Positions 10,541 to 23,075 of a DNA stretch of 64,000 bases are shown one piece after another. Where the stretch lies: the NCBI GenBank assembly GCA_013398275.1, contig VZSE01009483.1:1086317-1150316 (forward strand), in the 5' to 3' direction. Within the stretch, counting starts at the first letter, position 1. Each line of letters begins with the position of its first letter. A program made the position numbers and the translations under genes. The stretch comes from Promerops cafer. Lineage: Eukaryota > Chordata > Aves > Passeriformes > Nectariniidae. Under the pieces are notes generated by a model that was not told where the DNA came from, did no database searches, and was given only the letters and a program-made list of their open reading frames with translations.

Positions 10541-13500
10541 CTTAGAAGATGATTTCTATTAGAGGAAGGTTCTTTGATGACAGAAACGTCATAAGGTCTA
10601 AGAGGATAAAACCCAGCAAGTTACTTTCAAGCGTCAAAGAAATATGGTAGTAGAAAAGGTCAGTGTAGCTTGTGCTTGTGTATGCAAAGATGCAGCAGCT
10701 AAGAGAAGCAAGAGTCATTCTCTGCAAGACTGAGATGAAATGTGTGGGGAATATTTCTCCATTTCTAGTGAGATTTTCACAGACGACGGGGCTGTTTAAA
10801 GAAGCACAGCACAAATAAGAGCACTGAGAGGAGCTGGTGCCCAAGGACTGATTAAATTAGAAATGCACAGACTGAGCAGTGACCAAGTATGTGACATTAA
10901 CATTGAAAAGGTGCAATTAGCAAGCGAGAAAAGAATAGAAATACAGGCAGCAATAGGAACAAAAAGTCAGCAAGAACATGTTGAGAGACCCAGAGGACTT
11001 TTATCTCTGGACTGATTTCACAATAGGTATAACAGATATAACAGCTACATGGCCTGGGCTTGGCTGGAGATCCATGCCAGAATCAATGTGCTGAGTCTCC
11101 TTATTTCCTTTACTCTTTTGGTTGTACCTTGGGCTCAGTTCTCAGTGTCCTGGCTCTTGCCCTGATTGCCCTGGCCTTGTTCCCAACCAGGTCTCTCTTG
11201 GCATTGAGCCAGGTGTGCATATTCTTTGTTTGAGATACCATCTTCTAACATGGAGGTCAGGACCCACTCCCATCAGGACATATTTCCACAGGACCTAGTT
11301 CCCTCCTAGCAACATAGTACTTAAAATGGTTTATGCATTGGTATTATTGTGACATCTCAAGAGATTTCTCTGGATATTTTTCATGTAGTTCTAATTGAGA
11401 TTCTCTCCAAGCCTCTTTCTGGCATGAAAGAAGATTAAGAATTTGCAGGTAAAATTGTGTTCCTAATGAAATAAGGAATGGGAGTCTGGTGGAAAGAAAA
11501 GGCTAAAATGTCAGAATGATATTAAAATCTGTCAGAGAATATGCTGGGGTAAAAGAGAAATTGTCCATAAAGAAGCGGCCTATGGAGTGTTTGGCACAAG
11601 TCAGTAAACATAAAGGCTGACACACTAGACAAGATGACCAAAGCATCTAGATGGAGCCAAGGTTAAAGCAGACATAAAGAATTTTCTAAAGGGTTAGGTC
11701 TATCATTGGTAGGTCGTGTGAAGAAAGATGAAGAAAATGCTTTCTATTCATCCTAAAATATCCAAACATTGTCTTATCTTACTCCCTCTGTCTCAAGACA
11801 CAGCCTTTATGGTCACAGTACACATGAAAGGTCAAAGATTTCTGCTGCAAAAAAACCCCAAGAAGCTTCTCTCAAACATTTTTTTCACTGGAAGTAGCTC
11901 CCTACAATCCACAGTCCTCCTTTTATAAAATGAATTTTAATAGGTATCTTTTTTCTTTTGTTCCTCCTGACTGCTTCAGTTTTATTGGGGCTTTGCCTTT
12001 GTTTTCATTTTCATGCTCTTTCCCTTCTACTGCATTATGAATTCTCATTTTACTTGCTGAAAGTTAGAGCTACTGTACATATATTTAGAATACATGGGGG
12101 TGGATGTGGATACAGATATTAATAGATACATAAGCATTACATAGCTCTCATTACTGTTCCAATATTATCAATTTTATTCACCATATGTCATGCTGTACAG
12201 TTCTCACCTTCACTAACTTTATATGGCTGTTTGCACATGGTCCATTAAAAACACATACAAGTATCTAGTATTTCAGTATTCAGGATACCTTTTGATTATG
12301 TTTCTTGGCTCAAATGTGACACAAAGAACCTGGTAATAAAAGAATATATATAGGGAGATAAATAAATAAAGGAATATAATGTCACTGAAGTTTGCCCTGA
12401 AGAGGGAATTTTATGATAACTAAAGCAGCATCAGCATAAAGCTGTTTTATCACATTTAAAAAATGGGCAAAGACATTGGCATGGACAATCAGAAAACAGG
12501 TTACGTCCTGCTCATCAGAGAGAATTCATGTTCATTTTCATTCCACAGCATTTGTCCTCATTTTTACATCATAAGGCCAAGGAAAAAACCAGTCTACTGC
12601 CATCCAGTACTTTATAAATCATAGCATTTGAATATTTTGTTCTGTATGAATGGCTGATGTACCTAAAACTAGCACATCCTTTTGTATTTTGAAACTTCAT
12701 TTTACAGGAACTGGACAGAACACAGCATACTGCCATAATAGGCAGGAACCGATGTTTTAAGAATTCAGCTCTGCAGGTAACAAGAAGTTAAAAAGGAGGA
12801 ATAAATTCCCTTTTGATATAATTCAAAATCTCACAGCCTGATACTGTGTTTCATTTTGATCTCTATACACTGCACTTTCAGCTCCATTTTCCAAGGCATT
12901 ATAATCATTCAGCCATTAATATTTCTCATCCCTTTCTAAACCTCACACCAGATAGAATCAGCCCCTGGGGAACATCTCCAGAAAAGGAGATACTGTGGCA
13001 GCACAGAGCAAAGAGGCTTCCCCGTAGCACCATGCATGGTTGTAAAAGGAGGGAGGAACCAGCAGTTTTTAACCCACATCTTCCAGCAGCTGCATACACG
13101 TACCTTGCTCGGCAGGATACAATCACAGCCATGTATCACCCCCATCAGGATCCAGACTGCACGTCTCTGATTGTCATGGAGACTGTTTCAAAGTCTTGCC
13201 GTGCTTCAGCAGCAGCAGCAGCAGCAGCAGAGGACAATAGCACTTGGTCTTAAATGGCTGAAGAGAAAGCAGCAAAGCGCGGTGTAAAAGGGAAGGAGCT
13301 GTGCCTGAAAGGGATGTGAGTGCAGCAAGACACTCTTCCAGCTGCTGCAGAGGGCTAGAGGTGTAGGTTAGAGCAACCTTCCAGAGGTCTATAATTGTGC
13401 CTTCAAGATAAGCACAGGAAGAGTGTTCTCAAGGATAGCACATTTCTCTTCCTTCTTTCTCCCCCTCAAGTTAAGATGCCGGGGTGTTTTAGATTAAATG

Positions 13501-14218
13501 TGTTAATTAGGAAACGATTTAGTTTACAAGGTCTTCTGCTTTTTCATTCCCGTGGGCACTGTAAACATACTGAGTTTTGGAGTAAGTAATATACAGTGTC
13601 TCGGAACGAGAGACAGGCAGAGCCACAGGCAAGTGCAAGGCATTAATAGAGTTGATAGTTTACAAGACCTGAGGCAAAGAAGGGATTTTCAGAAGAGTTA
13701 GGAGACAGTTTTGTGACAAATAGCAAATTTACTAAGAATTGCAATTTATGACCATCCATAAGCTATTTTCAAGTCAGGTCAGTTCTCAGAAGAAACAGGA
13801 GTAGAAGGTACAACTGAGCAACATAAAATGCAAAATTCAAATGCAAAGCCAGCTGAGTTTAATCATACCTCAGAAAAAAAAAATCATCAGGCCAAACTGT
13901 CACTGTAAGTGTACTTAATAAAATAGAAGTATAAACCTCTGAAAAATTGGTTGGTGACCTACCTGTCAAGATCTATGTATATATTACCAAAAAAAAAAAA
14001 AAAGATAATTTCGTCAAGGACTGAGTAAAACCATTATGGATGATTCCAAAGTTTTGATCTGAATCAGTGCTTTGAAAATATGAAGGAGACTATGACTCGC
14101 AAAAGGGAAGTAAAAGCTTACACTGAAATCAGAGAAATAGTAGAGCTAAAGATGCTTCCACAAGCTTCTTCCACTGAATTTAGAGGAAACTTGATGTAAG
14201 AAGCACATCTGCTGTGGA
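10541..14218. other. Non-coding stretch
   Basis: No recognisable gene. It holds a 135-codon frame on the + strand (12846-13253) that ends in a poly-alanine run created by a CAG-type triplet repeat and that I do not accept as a gene. It also holds an A14 run near 13990. The slightly more G/C-rich 11.04-11.30 kb part is not recognisable to me. Confidence 0.55.
13207..13230 (+). repeat. (CAG)8 trinucleotide repeat
   Basis: Eight uninterrupted CAG units. In one + strand frame they read as alanine (GCA) codons and give a homopolymer that makes a surrounding frame look more protein-like than it is. No gene context supports translation. Pure CAG tracts are commonly length-polymorphic. Confidence 0.95.
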
Positions 14219-14640
14219 GCAAACCAATATACTTGAAAATCATGCTCAGAGTAAAAATGAAATATTTTCCTTTGGAAAATGAAAAAGGTGAGTTTGATCA
14301 GCACACATGCAGTCTCATGGCAATAAGCAAAGCAGGTTTCAAATCGCCTGGGAATATCCTAGGCAAAATTCTGCACCATGAAAACTCCACTGCTTATTCT
14401 TACAAGAGTACAATTCTTTGGGGTGAGAAAATTCCTGTAACAGATCCTTTCTTGAGGAAGACATGGATGAACAGGAGAATGAGAAAAAACAATTGCTGAT
14501 GTCTGCCAAAAGCAAAAACCTGCAGAAATTATGAGAGTGACAACAGAGTGACATTTCTAAGAAAAATATTAAGATCAAGGCACCCTGCACAAACCCAACA
14601 GCTTCCTGTTGCTGTCTGTGACTTGGAAAAGTAGTTGGTT
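14219..14640 (+). repeat. Unidentified dispersed repeat, copy A
   Basis: This segment is collinear with 51280-51722. Shared blocks, in the same order and at similar spacing, are: ATCATGCT at 14239 / 51298; ATTTTCCTTT at about 14264 / 51323; TTTGATCA at 14293 / 51351; CCTGGGAATATCCT at 14347 / 51408; TGTAACAGAT at about 14436 / 51513; GCAGAA-TATGAGAG at 14522 / 51588; CTGCACAA at 14585 / 51661; and GGAAAAG-AGTT at 14625 / 51708. The longest block is 22 bp with one mismatch. No CR1 hallmark, terminal repeat, poly-A or long frame is visible, so I cannot name the family. It could be an old transposon, an ERV-derived piece or a segmental duplicate. Confidence 0.75.
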
Positions 14641-15774
14641 GTGGGCAAAGCAAAAGGAAAAAAAGTTGGAGAAAATTAGTTGAGGTGCTACTTAGGAGTC
14701 TAGGAGCCACATGGGTTTAGGAGCTGTGTGGACATCTCAGTCTGGGGTGCTGGAACAGCCTGCAAAGCAATCACTTTGCTCCCAGTGGCTATCAGGACCA
14801 GCAGGACACCACCCACACCAGCACAAGCGTTAGGTGATGATGCTGTACTGTGCCTGTGCTTATGTGGAATGCTTCGTTCAGCTGAGAGAGAGAATTCCAC
14901 CTAATGAACATACAGCTGATGAATGAGGTCCACTGCCTTGAGCAGGAAGGCTCTGGCTGGTATCTGCAGACTTCTGCTGGTTGAAGGACTACTGTGTTTT
15001 ATTTGCACACAGAGGAAGAGTGGGAAAAAATAGGTAAGAAGCCAGTCTGGGGTGCTGAATTTTGCATTTTCCTTTCTCTGTGCTGTGCAAGCAGCAGAAA
15101 GTGGTTGTCATGTTTGAAAATTCAAAAACTCACTTATTTACCACTCCGCTGTGCAGGTTTCCATTCCCTGGGAGCAATGCCTGAGAGAAGACTCTGCAGA
15201 TCACAGAGTGTGATGTGCAGAAAAAAACACTATGTGAGAGGGTCAGATTTTCCATGCGAGATATTTCATATAATTCTGAGACAGATTTCACTTTGTGGGC
15301 CTCTTCCTAAGAAATCATTTTATACATAGAACACAAATTCCCCTAGTTTTTCCCGTATGTATGAGGTGCCCTGTAAAATAAATATCAGTTACACAGCAAA
15401 TTACCATTACTATACTGTGCACAACTTTTTTTTAAATCTAGTCAATTACCTGGCTTCATGTAGAGAAAATTAGCAATAGCATAATTTCCTCTGTCTCTCA
15501 TGGACAGAATTATACTGTCATTTACATGTCAGACACCTGTCGGGTGCTCAGGAATGCTGTGAAGCTTTCAATGCCTGTCTGTTCCCAAGCTTTTTGACCC
15601 AAGCACAGAGCTGCAGCCATTTTGTTCAGAAATAACACACCTCCCATATGGTTACAGCCTTCATTAACATGTAATATATAATGCTTCAAGAAAAAAAAAA
15701 TACTAATTTTATTCTCTCTATTCATAAAGCATAAGTGCTCAGACAGAAGGCGATTATGTCAATAAACATTTTGG
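14641..15774. other. Non-coding stretch
   Basis: No gene, RNA gene or recognised repeat is visible. The frames are short and carry no domain signature. Confidence 0.55.
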
Positions 15775-16166
15775 CACCTCTTCTGTGGGGAGAGGGTAAG
15801 AGAATTGGGATTGTTCAGTCTGGAGAAGAGAAGGCTTTGGAGTGACTTGATCTGGCCTTCCACTGCCTGAAGAGAAGCTACAAGAAAGATGGAGAGAGAC
15901 TGTTTCCAAAGGCATGTAGTGACAGGACAAGGAGGGTAGGTTTGGATTAGATGTTAGGAAGAAATTCTTTACTGTGAGGATGGTGAGGCACTGGAACAGG
16001 TTGTCCAGAGAAGTTGTGGATGCCCCATCCCTGGAAGTGTTCAAGGCCAAGTTGGATGGAGCTCTGAGCAACGTCAGCTAGTGGAAGGTGTTGCTGTCCA
16101 CAGAAGCAGGGTTGGAACTAGGTAATCTTTAAGGTCCCTTCCAATGCAAGTGCTATGATTCTATGA
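15775..16166 (+). mobile_element. CR1 LINE, 5'-truncated, 3' end present
   Basis: About 390 bp of the terminal ORF2 and 3' untranslated part of a CR1 retrotransposon. Recognisable parts are the 'ggagaagagaaggctttgg' segment, the 'gacaggacaagg' segment, 'ttaggaagaaattctttactgtgagg', 'atccctggaagtgttcaaggcc' and the terminus 'ggtcccttccaatgcaag...ctatgattctatga'. The 5' truncation is normal for CR1. It has no intact coding capacity. Compared with the usual consensus it shows moderate divergence only, so it is younger than the L3-like fossils nearby. Confidence 0.95.
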
Positions 16167-17372
16167 AATATAAACTCTGAAGGACAGCACAAGAAGGCTA
16201 CTAGACATCAAATAAATCCATGTGAAGCAGATGTCATCAGCAAGATACTGAAAAAGACAATATAAGCTGATCAAAATGAGATTTGCAGATGAGCAGTGTG
16301 ATAATGTGATCAGATGCACAAAATACTGAGGATTTTATGGGTTTTGCCTTGAATTTTTCTGAGAAAATCAGTCAGCAAGAAAATCAGTTTTCTTAAGCAG
16401 TAAAACCTGTACTTTTGCTGCCACCACAAAGATCAAACCCCACTTAACTCCGAGATTTCGTCGGACGAAGATAATATATGTCAGTCAAATTTTGAAGAAA
16501 AAAAATCTTAGCTTTATCCACAAAGTGAGCAGTTTTGAGCAAGTCCTCTCCAGGAGTTTACACATACCAGAGGTGCCTCTGCAGCCTGAGACAGGTCTCT
16601 GCAAGGGCTGCCTGCTCCTGGAGTTCTGGTGTGCTTACAGTGGCAAACACACATTCCAGGAGAGGGAGATGACTGAATCGAGTGACAGGGATGCAGAAGC
16701 AGGTGCATTAATCTTCAGTCTAGAGAGATTCACAGACCATTGTGTCCCAAAAATGGAAGAGCTTTTAGAAGCTTTTCAGCACTGAAGGCAATGATAATTA
16801 CATTCCTACCTCCAGCATGATTTGGAAAGGGACTGATTCTCTGCTGTACTGCCTTGGGGTAATACAACAAGAGCAAATAAACTTGAAGAATTCTGGTTTT
16901 CCCTTTTAGCATGCACCACACACACTGGCTGCTCAGGAGTCATCATAGAAGGTCTACTGACTGACTCAGGAATCAGTGTTTTGTCTCCATAAAATATCCA
17001 TGGCAAGTAAATATCACTGTCCATGTGCAGCAGATGTGCAGTGTGGAGGCTGGCATGGTCCTGTTGTAGTCAGCAAGGCTAGAGAAGGAAAGCAGAAACC
17101 CTCTTGAGTCACACCAAGGTGGGACTGGTGCCTGGTGCTGGGGACCAATGCTCCCTCCCACTACAGCCAGGCTGTCCCTAGCCCTGTCCCTTACCTGGCC
17201 ACTGCTGTGGGGGTTGCACATTTCCACCTTGGCTCTGACAGATTGATGGCTGCTTGGTTTGGGTGAGCAGGTCTGGCAGAAGCACACCTTCCTCTTTATA
17301 GTTTGCACAGCAATTTCTTGAAAGCAAAACTGAAAAACTGCTTTGAAAATTGACTTTTTAAAGCCACAATAA

Positions 17373-17411
17373 CTTTTTTCTTTCCTTTTTTTTCTTTTTT
17401 TTTTTTTTTTA
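17373..17411. repeat. T-rich low-complexity tract
   Basis: About 39 bp made of T runs interrupted by single C or CC, ending in an uninterrupted run of 17 or more T. It could be the poly-A tail of an old minus-strand retrocopy, but no recognisable transcript body lies on its high-coordinate side. Confidence 0.8.
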
Positions 17412-20309
17412 GTTCTTGGCACATTTCACCCCTGTAACCCTGACAATATTTTTAAAACCCAGAGTTTTTGAGATTTCACTGCACAACAACCCTTAGCTTC
17501 TTCCCCCAAATACACAGATTTATGATGAAACACAGCAGCTGTTAAAATGTTATGCACAATTAGCAATACTGGAAGCTTGTTTTCCACCATATTTCAAATC
17601 AATTGAGATACAGGACAGGGCAGATTTCTAGGTTGTTAATAACCTAGCTGCAGCAAAAGGGGCAAAAATGTTATGATTGCTTCAGGTGACTTTTTTTTAC
17701 ATTTGGTTTTGCAGTTCTGATCATCAGTGGAAATCAGATGTATGCTCTATGGTCTCTGTAACCTAATGCCATTAAATAAACCAGTGGAGCATGCTTTCAT
17801 TATAAACTACTTTCAACTCTGGTCAGCTCTAGCTTGAAAATCACACAGAAAGTGAACTGAATGACAGAAGGACAACAAAAGGATTAGAGTTAAGGAAAGG
17901 TTTTAGGACTTTTTAATTTCTCTTGAGGAGAGATTAATAGCATCAGGACCTTCTGGGCAGTGCTTCTGCTACAGGCAGCACATGAAAAGAAGCACTGCTG
18001 GTAGGCAGCCCGCAAGCCACTTAGGATTTATTGCATAGGTCAAACCAAACTGTAAACACCAGGAGACTGATGGGGAGCTTAGGTCTGTGCAGCACTGGTG
18101 TCTTGGTATTGATTAGATTAATTCCTCAGTATGTGGGCTGCTGTTTTGAACCAAATTTTTGCCTACGGTGGAAACCTGAAGAAAAAATTTCGAACACGGG
18201 GAAAAGGCATGTGTCCCAAAGCAAAACAGGTGGTCACAAGGTGTGAGCAGAGTGCAGATACAGAGGCTGCAGCCTCCCTGGATACTCATTCTATATAATC
18301 AAGCAAGGGACTGTGTCCCAGAGCTGGAGCACTGCTGACAACCAGCAGGATCCTTCTCCCCACCACACAGCCGGCAGACATCCCCGTCACACCTCCTGGG
18401 GACACAGCAAGCTGAGCCATGGCCTGGGCTGGGGAGGTCTAATGTACACACCTTGATGGGGGGGTAAACACTTTAAAGCAAGAAAACAAATTCCCTTGGT
18501 ATAGTAGACATCCACCCAAACTAAGAAGCATTTTTTGGTAATAAATATTTTCATGATGTTTCAATTGGTGCTGAGACCAGAAGGAGCTGGCATTGTGTGA
18601 GGGTGCTTAGATATGGATGACAGCTAGCAGGGGTTTCTGCTAGCCAGGCAAAATCCCTGGAATCTCCATCATCACCAGCACTTGAAGGTAGCCACTGGGG
18701 CACCACACTGCCACAAGGCCGTGCTGTTTAGGAGTATCTCTTGCATTTTCACATTTGCATTTAATCTCACTGCAAGAAGGACTGATAGAGATGTGAAACA
18801 TCTGTACAGCTCCCCAGCCCAAATGCATCACCACTTCACTGAGCAGCAGGGCTGGCCAGTGCCCAGGAAAGGGGCTGAATTCAGACAAATCCAGATGCAA
18901 AGCTCTGATGAAACACCCAAACCTTGGACTTGAAAACAGGCAAATTAAAGGTTCAATCTTATTTCTAAGTTTTTTCCTCTCATTGCCTCTCTGGAAAAGC
19001 TCTCAGTCCATTGACAACTGTCACTTAATTTACTTCAGTAATTGCACTGATGTTCATTTCCAGCATTTGCAGCTTTTTGTGGCCATTGTTTGCTGCTGGC
19101 TTCACAGATGATTTTTTTTCTCCCATTCATCTTTTTCCCTAGTTCCACTTCATAGTCACAGTCTGGCAGGATTTGTCTTTTCCGGGTTCTGCCTTCACTC
19201 CCATCTTGTTCGTTATTATTTCACTCCATCACAAATCCTGCATTTGCATCTTGCAGGCAATGAGATTGTTATGGATAACTGGCTTTGCTCCTCCACAGGC
19301 AGAACTTCATTTAACTGCTCTTTTCTCTTTTTCTTCTGCCATGCAGATGATGTGGTTTTTAAGCTGTCCTTCTAGACTTTATGACTGTGAATAAGAAAAC
19401 TATAGTTCGAGTTTAGGGTTACCATGGTGACAGCTTTTATACCTACCCATTTGGATTCAGGTTATCCTGGCAATTTTTGACACATGTTAGTCAATCTATG
19501 CTGATGTTAATTGCTGTTTTGTTGGGATATGTTTGGTATGGTATCCATGGGAAAATAGGGAAAATAATGTCCTTTTGTAGCAGCAAAAAATGCAGACGGG
19601 GATCTAGTTTTTAATAAATATTTTGCAGGGTGATCAAGCCATGGAGGCAGAAGTTCTGAGCTGAGTTGCTGGCTGTGACACAAATTGTATGGACAAGATT
19701 TTTCTCTATTTATATCTTAAATATTCCACTTCAAAGAGAGATGGTGTTGGCAGGATTCTGATCTAGACTGTTAGTATTATCACACAGAAAACACCACTAT
19801 TATCACACTTCATATCACCTGATTTTTTCTTTACTGTGCCTTTCTTACATTCTGACAGCAGCAGGCCAAATGTTTTAACATCCTCCTATTCAGTCAGTTG
19901 GGTTCATTTTACAAGAAGTTTGGTTGATACACTCTACAACCTCACACCAAAGATGTGTAGAAGCTCTAGCCACATGATGCCCAGTCTGAGGCCACAAATA
20001 AATTGTCAGCTCTTTTATGCAGCACTTCTGTGGGTGTGTGGAAATGCCCAGCTGATCCTCTGCTGTCTTACCCCTTATCTCCACCTGCCCCTTCCCTCTC
20101 GGTCACACCCATCTCTGGGAAGTTCCTGCTGTGACGTGACCTCCCAGAAGCTCTGCGGTCATGTTGGTGTACGTGTGACAATTCTTGGTCACAAAGCAAG
20201 TGTGAAGGATGCAAGGCCTTTAATCTGAGCCCCTCAACCACAGCAAGCCCAAGAGTGCCAGCATGCCTGTTTGTCTGTGTGGGATCCCACTGCATCAAGC
20301 AGAATGCTG

Positions 20310-20333
20310 ATGTAAACCTCTTTTGGTTTACAT
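20310..20333. repeat. 9-bp inverted repeat
   Basis: ATGTAAACC (20310-20318) and GGTTTACAT (20325-20333) are exact reverse complements around the loop TCTTTT. The arms carry a near-forkhead core (GTAAAC), so this could be a dimeric factor site or a chance hairpin. Confidence 0.6.
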
Positions 20334-22539
20334 TGTCAGTGATTTCTTGGTCAGGACATTAAAGCCTGAGGTCTGTGCTCAAATCTGAAAGCAATGGTCC
20401 AAGGAATGAGAGTATCACACTGTCCATCAGATTTAATGTCCCATGGAGATGACTTACATTTGCATCTCCTTATGTTATCTGAAACTGGTCTCAGGTGCCT
20501 ATTTCCCTCTGGCTTGTGCACCTTCTCCTCTATCCACTGCTGATAAAACCAGCAAGTTTCCCCTTCTTATGCTGTGCCAGATGCAGTCACAGTTTACAAG
20601 CCTGCACTTACTCCAGAACAAAAAGACACTGAGGAATATTTTGAATTAGAAAAAAATATGCCTTTCCCTGGATGTTATGATCACCCTGAAGATATTTATC
20701 TTTGCCAATTGCCTTTGTGCATTTTGCCCTTTGACTTAGGATGGTGGGGAAAAAAATCCTCTGGGGTGAAATGAAAATAAATTGAAATAGTTCACAGATT
20801 TTTCTTTAACAGAATCTTAACAAGATCTTGCTTTACAAAATTTCTAAAGAGTCTTTCCATTATTTGATAATTGCAATTATAGTATGGGGATTGATTAGTT
20901 GTAAAAAAATTAATTATACACCCAATTAAAGCAAATTGAAATAGACTTAAAATGTTGGCACTCATTCCTGCTGTCTCCAACAGTAAGAATTAATTTGACC
21001 AGGATGGTTATATCACAAAAATGCTTGACTTCAGATTAAAAAACCATGTAACTCACTTTTTGGCTTTGGAACAATGAATTTTCTTGAAAGACTTAATTGT
21101 GGGGCAGTGCTGACTGGGCAAAAGGCAACATATGAGATCTGATTGAAAAAAAATCAATAATTAAAAATAAAACAGAAATTGATAGATCCCCAGAAAGATT
21201 ATTTGGCCCATTTGCATAGCTCAAAGATCTGCTGCTTAAATCTAGCAAGGAAGGCTGGACCTGAGGATGATGAAGACTTCTCTTCAGACCCCTAGAACAG
21301 GGAATCTTTAATAAAGTCATTGGCTCCCTAACACAGCAGTAGTTTTCTGCAGGTGTGGCTCAGGGCTGGCACAAGAGATGCTCAATGCATTATAATTTGA
21401 ACAGGAAATGTGTGGTCTGATCAAAGTGTGTGGGAATTAAACAGAAAGATGCCAAAGAAATGTCAGTCAGACCACACATGCCCCAATTCCAGCTACAAAT
21501 GTATCCAGACTGCAGGAGTCCAGTCTCTTAAATAGTAGCCCCCCTGTCTGTGTCAAGAACCTTCTATCAGTTATGTGCCAGATCAAAGGACAGGAAAAGC
21601 ACAAAGGTAAAATCCTTAACCCTCTTCCTTCTGGTTCTTGCCTTCAGCCATGATAAATTCAATCTCATTGATATTCCCTGTTACAGATCACAAGGGTGCT
21701 GGGGGACAGAGCACCCTGGGGACAGGTTACCCAGCCTGTTGACACCCAGAAGCCATGCAGTGACAGGTGTCTCTGAGCTGCATGAAGTAAGTGACAAATA
21801 CCCGTTTTAGAGCTGGTATCTTTCAAAAGAAATCAGCATAAACCCCACCACTGCAGCGCAATCCAAAACAAGTTACACTCTGACTGCATGGCAGAAACAG
21901 CTTAAAATAAAGCAGTGAAGTACTATGCAGAGCTTGCCTGATGCAAACACCAGCAGTGGGCTTCACATGGAGAACCTAAAAACCCCTTCCCTCCTGCACA
22001 GAACCATGTGGCAGCAGCAGCAGTTTTTCCCCTTCCACCTTGCCATTTGCCACCAACCACCACTACTTGCTCACACTCTTATCTTAATAAATAAATGAAG
22101 AATAAGGTCCCAGCTGCTACTTGCCTTTCACACCTCCAACCTTCCTTCCAAGTAAGTACATACACACTTGAATCAAGGCTCCCTTTTCTGTTTAACACCT
22201 TGGCAGAACTTGAAATACTCTCTTAGGAATATTCCTCTGTCTTACATTCTTCTCCTTCCATTATCAGATACAGAATCATGTAACAGTTCTGCTACATGTT
22301 CCAGTCCAACAAATTTTAAAGGACTTTGAGAGCAATGGGTGATTTGGCCCCAGTGACCTAGCTAAACTACAGACACATAAAGAACAGCAGTGACCAAAGC
22401 ACCAACAAAACAAGTGTATAATAACTCCTTTCTACACTAAAACCAAATGTCATTTCAGCTCTGGTTTATCAGCAATTAAAATAAACGATTAGAGAAATTT
22501 AAGAAGTATTCAAAGCTCCAGTGTGTTGGCAGACTTTGC

Positions 22540-23075
22540 TAGAATTATTTTATTAGTTCATCACAAGCACAGCAAGTAACACCTGCAAATTAGAGCTACT
22601 CTGGATTGCTAGGTGCCAGCAGAAAAAAAATTTGCAGAGATACATTAACTTATTAAAGTATGCTATTAAATGTCAAGGAGAATATCATAAAAATGTTTAA
22701 TTTATTGAATAACTGTATTTGCTGAAGGGCATCAACATGATAACATTAGCGTTTTACACAAAATCCGTCCTGCAATATAGTAGCTTTACCTCTAAAGCCT
22801 ATTATAGCTCTATTCCCTAGGGCAGAGGCTGGAGAACTGCCATTTAATTGCCAGTGTTATAAATTAAAGGAGTGCTTGAGTCAGATGTCATCCAGAGCTT
22901 ACAGACGGAGCAGAGTGGGTAGGAGATGCTGACAAGAAGCTTCCCAGTGGCTCTTCCAGCACTCCGAACATAATTAATTCTGCTGATCTTTTATGGGCAT
23001 CTGCATTTGCTTTGTATTTAAATTAAATACAGCTGTGTGCACTGAGCTGGGCAAAGCCTAGATAGCTAGGAAACT
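22540..23075. other. Candidate conserved non-coding element (unverified)
   Basis: An A/T-rich, repeat-free block with several closely spaced transcription-factor-like words, including CATAATTAATTC near 22969, TTTAAATTAAATACAG near 23018 and CATTTAATTGCC near 22840. It has no reading frame and no CR1 sequence. The impression of constraint comes from composition and motif density only; without alignment to other birds this stays speculative. Confidence 0.25.

Noticed and set aside
12846..13253. 135-codon + strand frame ending in a poly-alanine stretch
   Set aside because: The protein-like look comes from the (CAG)8 repeat. There is no domain, no CpG-rich promoter, and overlapping open frames exist on the opposite strand.
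16973..17422. 149-codon minus-strand frame with a lysine/arginine-rich start
   Set aside because: The basic start is the translation of a T-rich tract. The remainder has no recognisable domain.
17373..17460. Poly-A-like tract preceded by an Alu-like word (GGTTACAGGGGTGA on the minus strand)
   Set aside because: The rest of the window is avian and no retrocopy body or SINE promoter lies next to the tract. The resemblance to Alu is a short coincidence.
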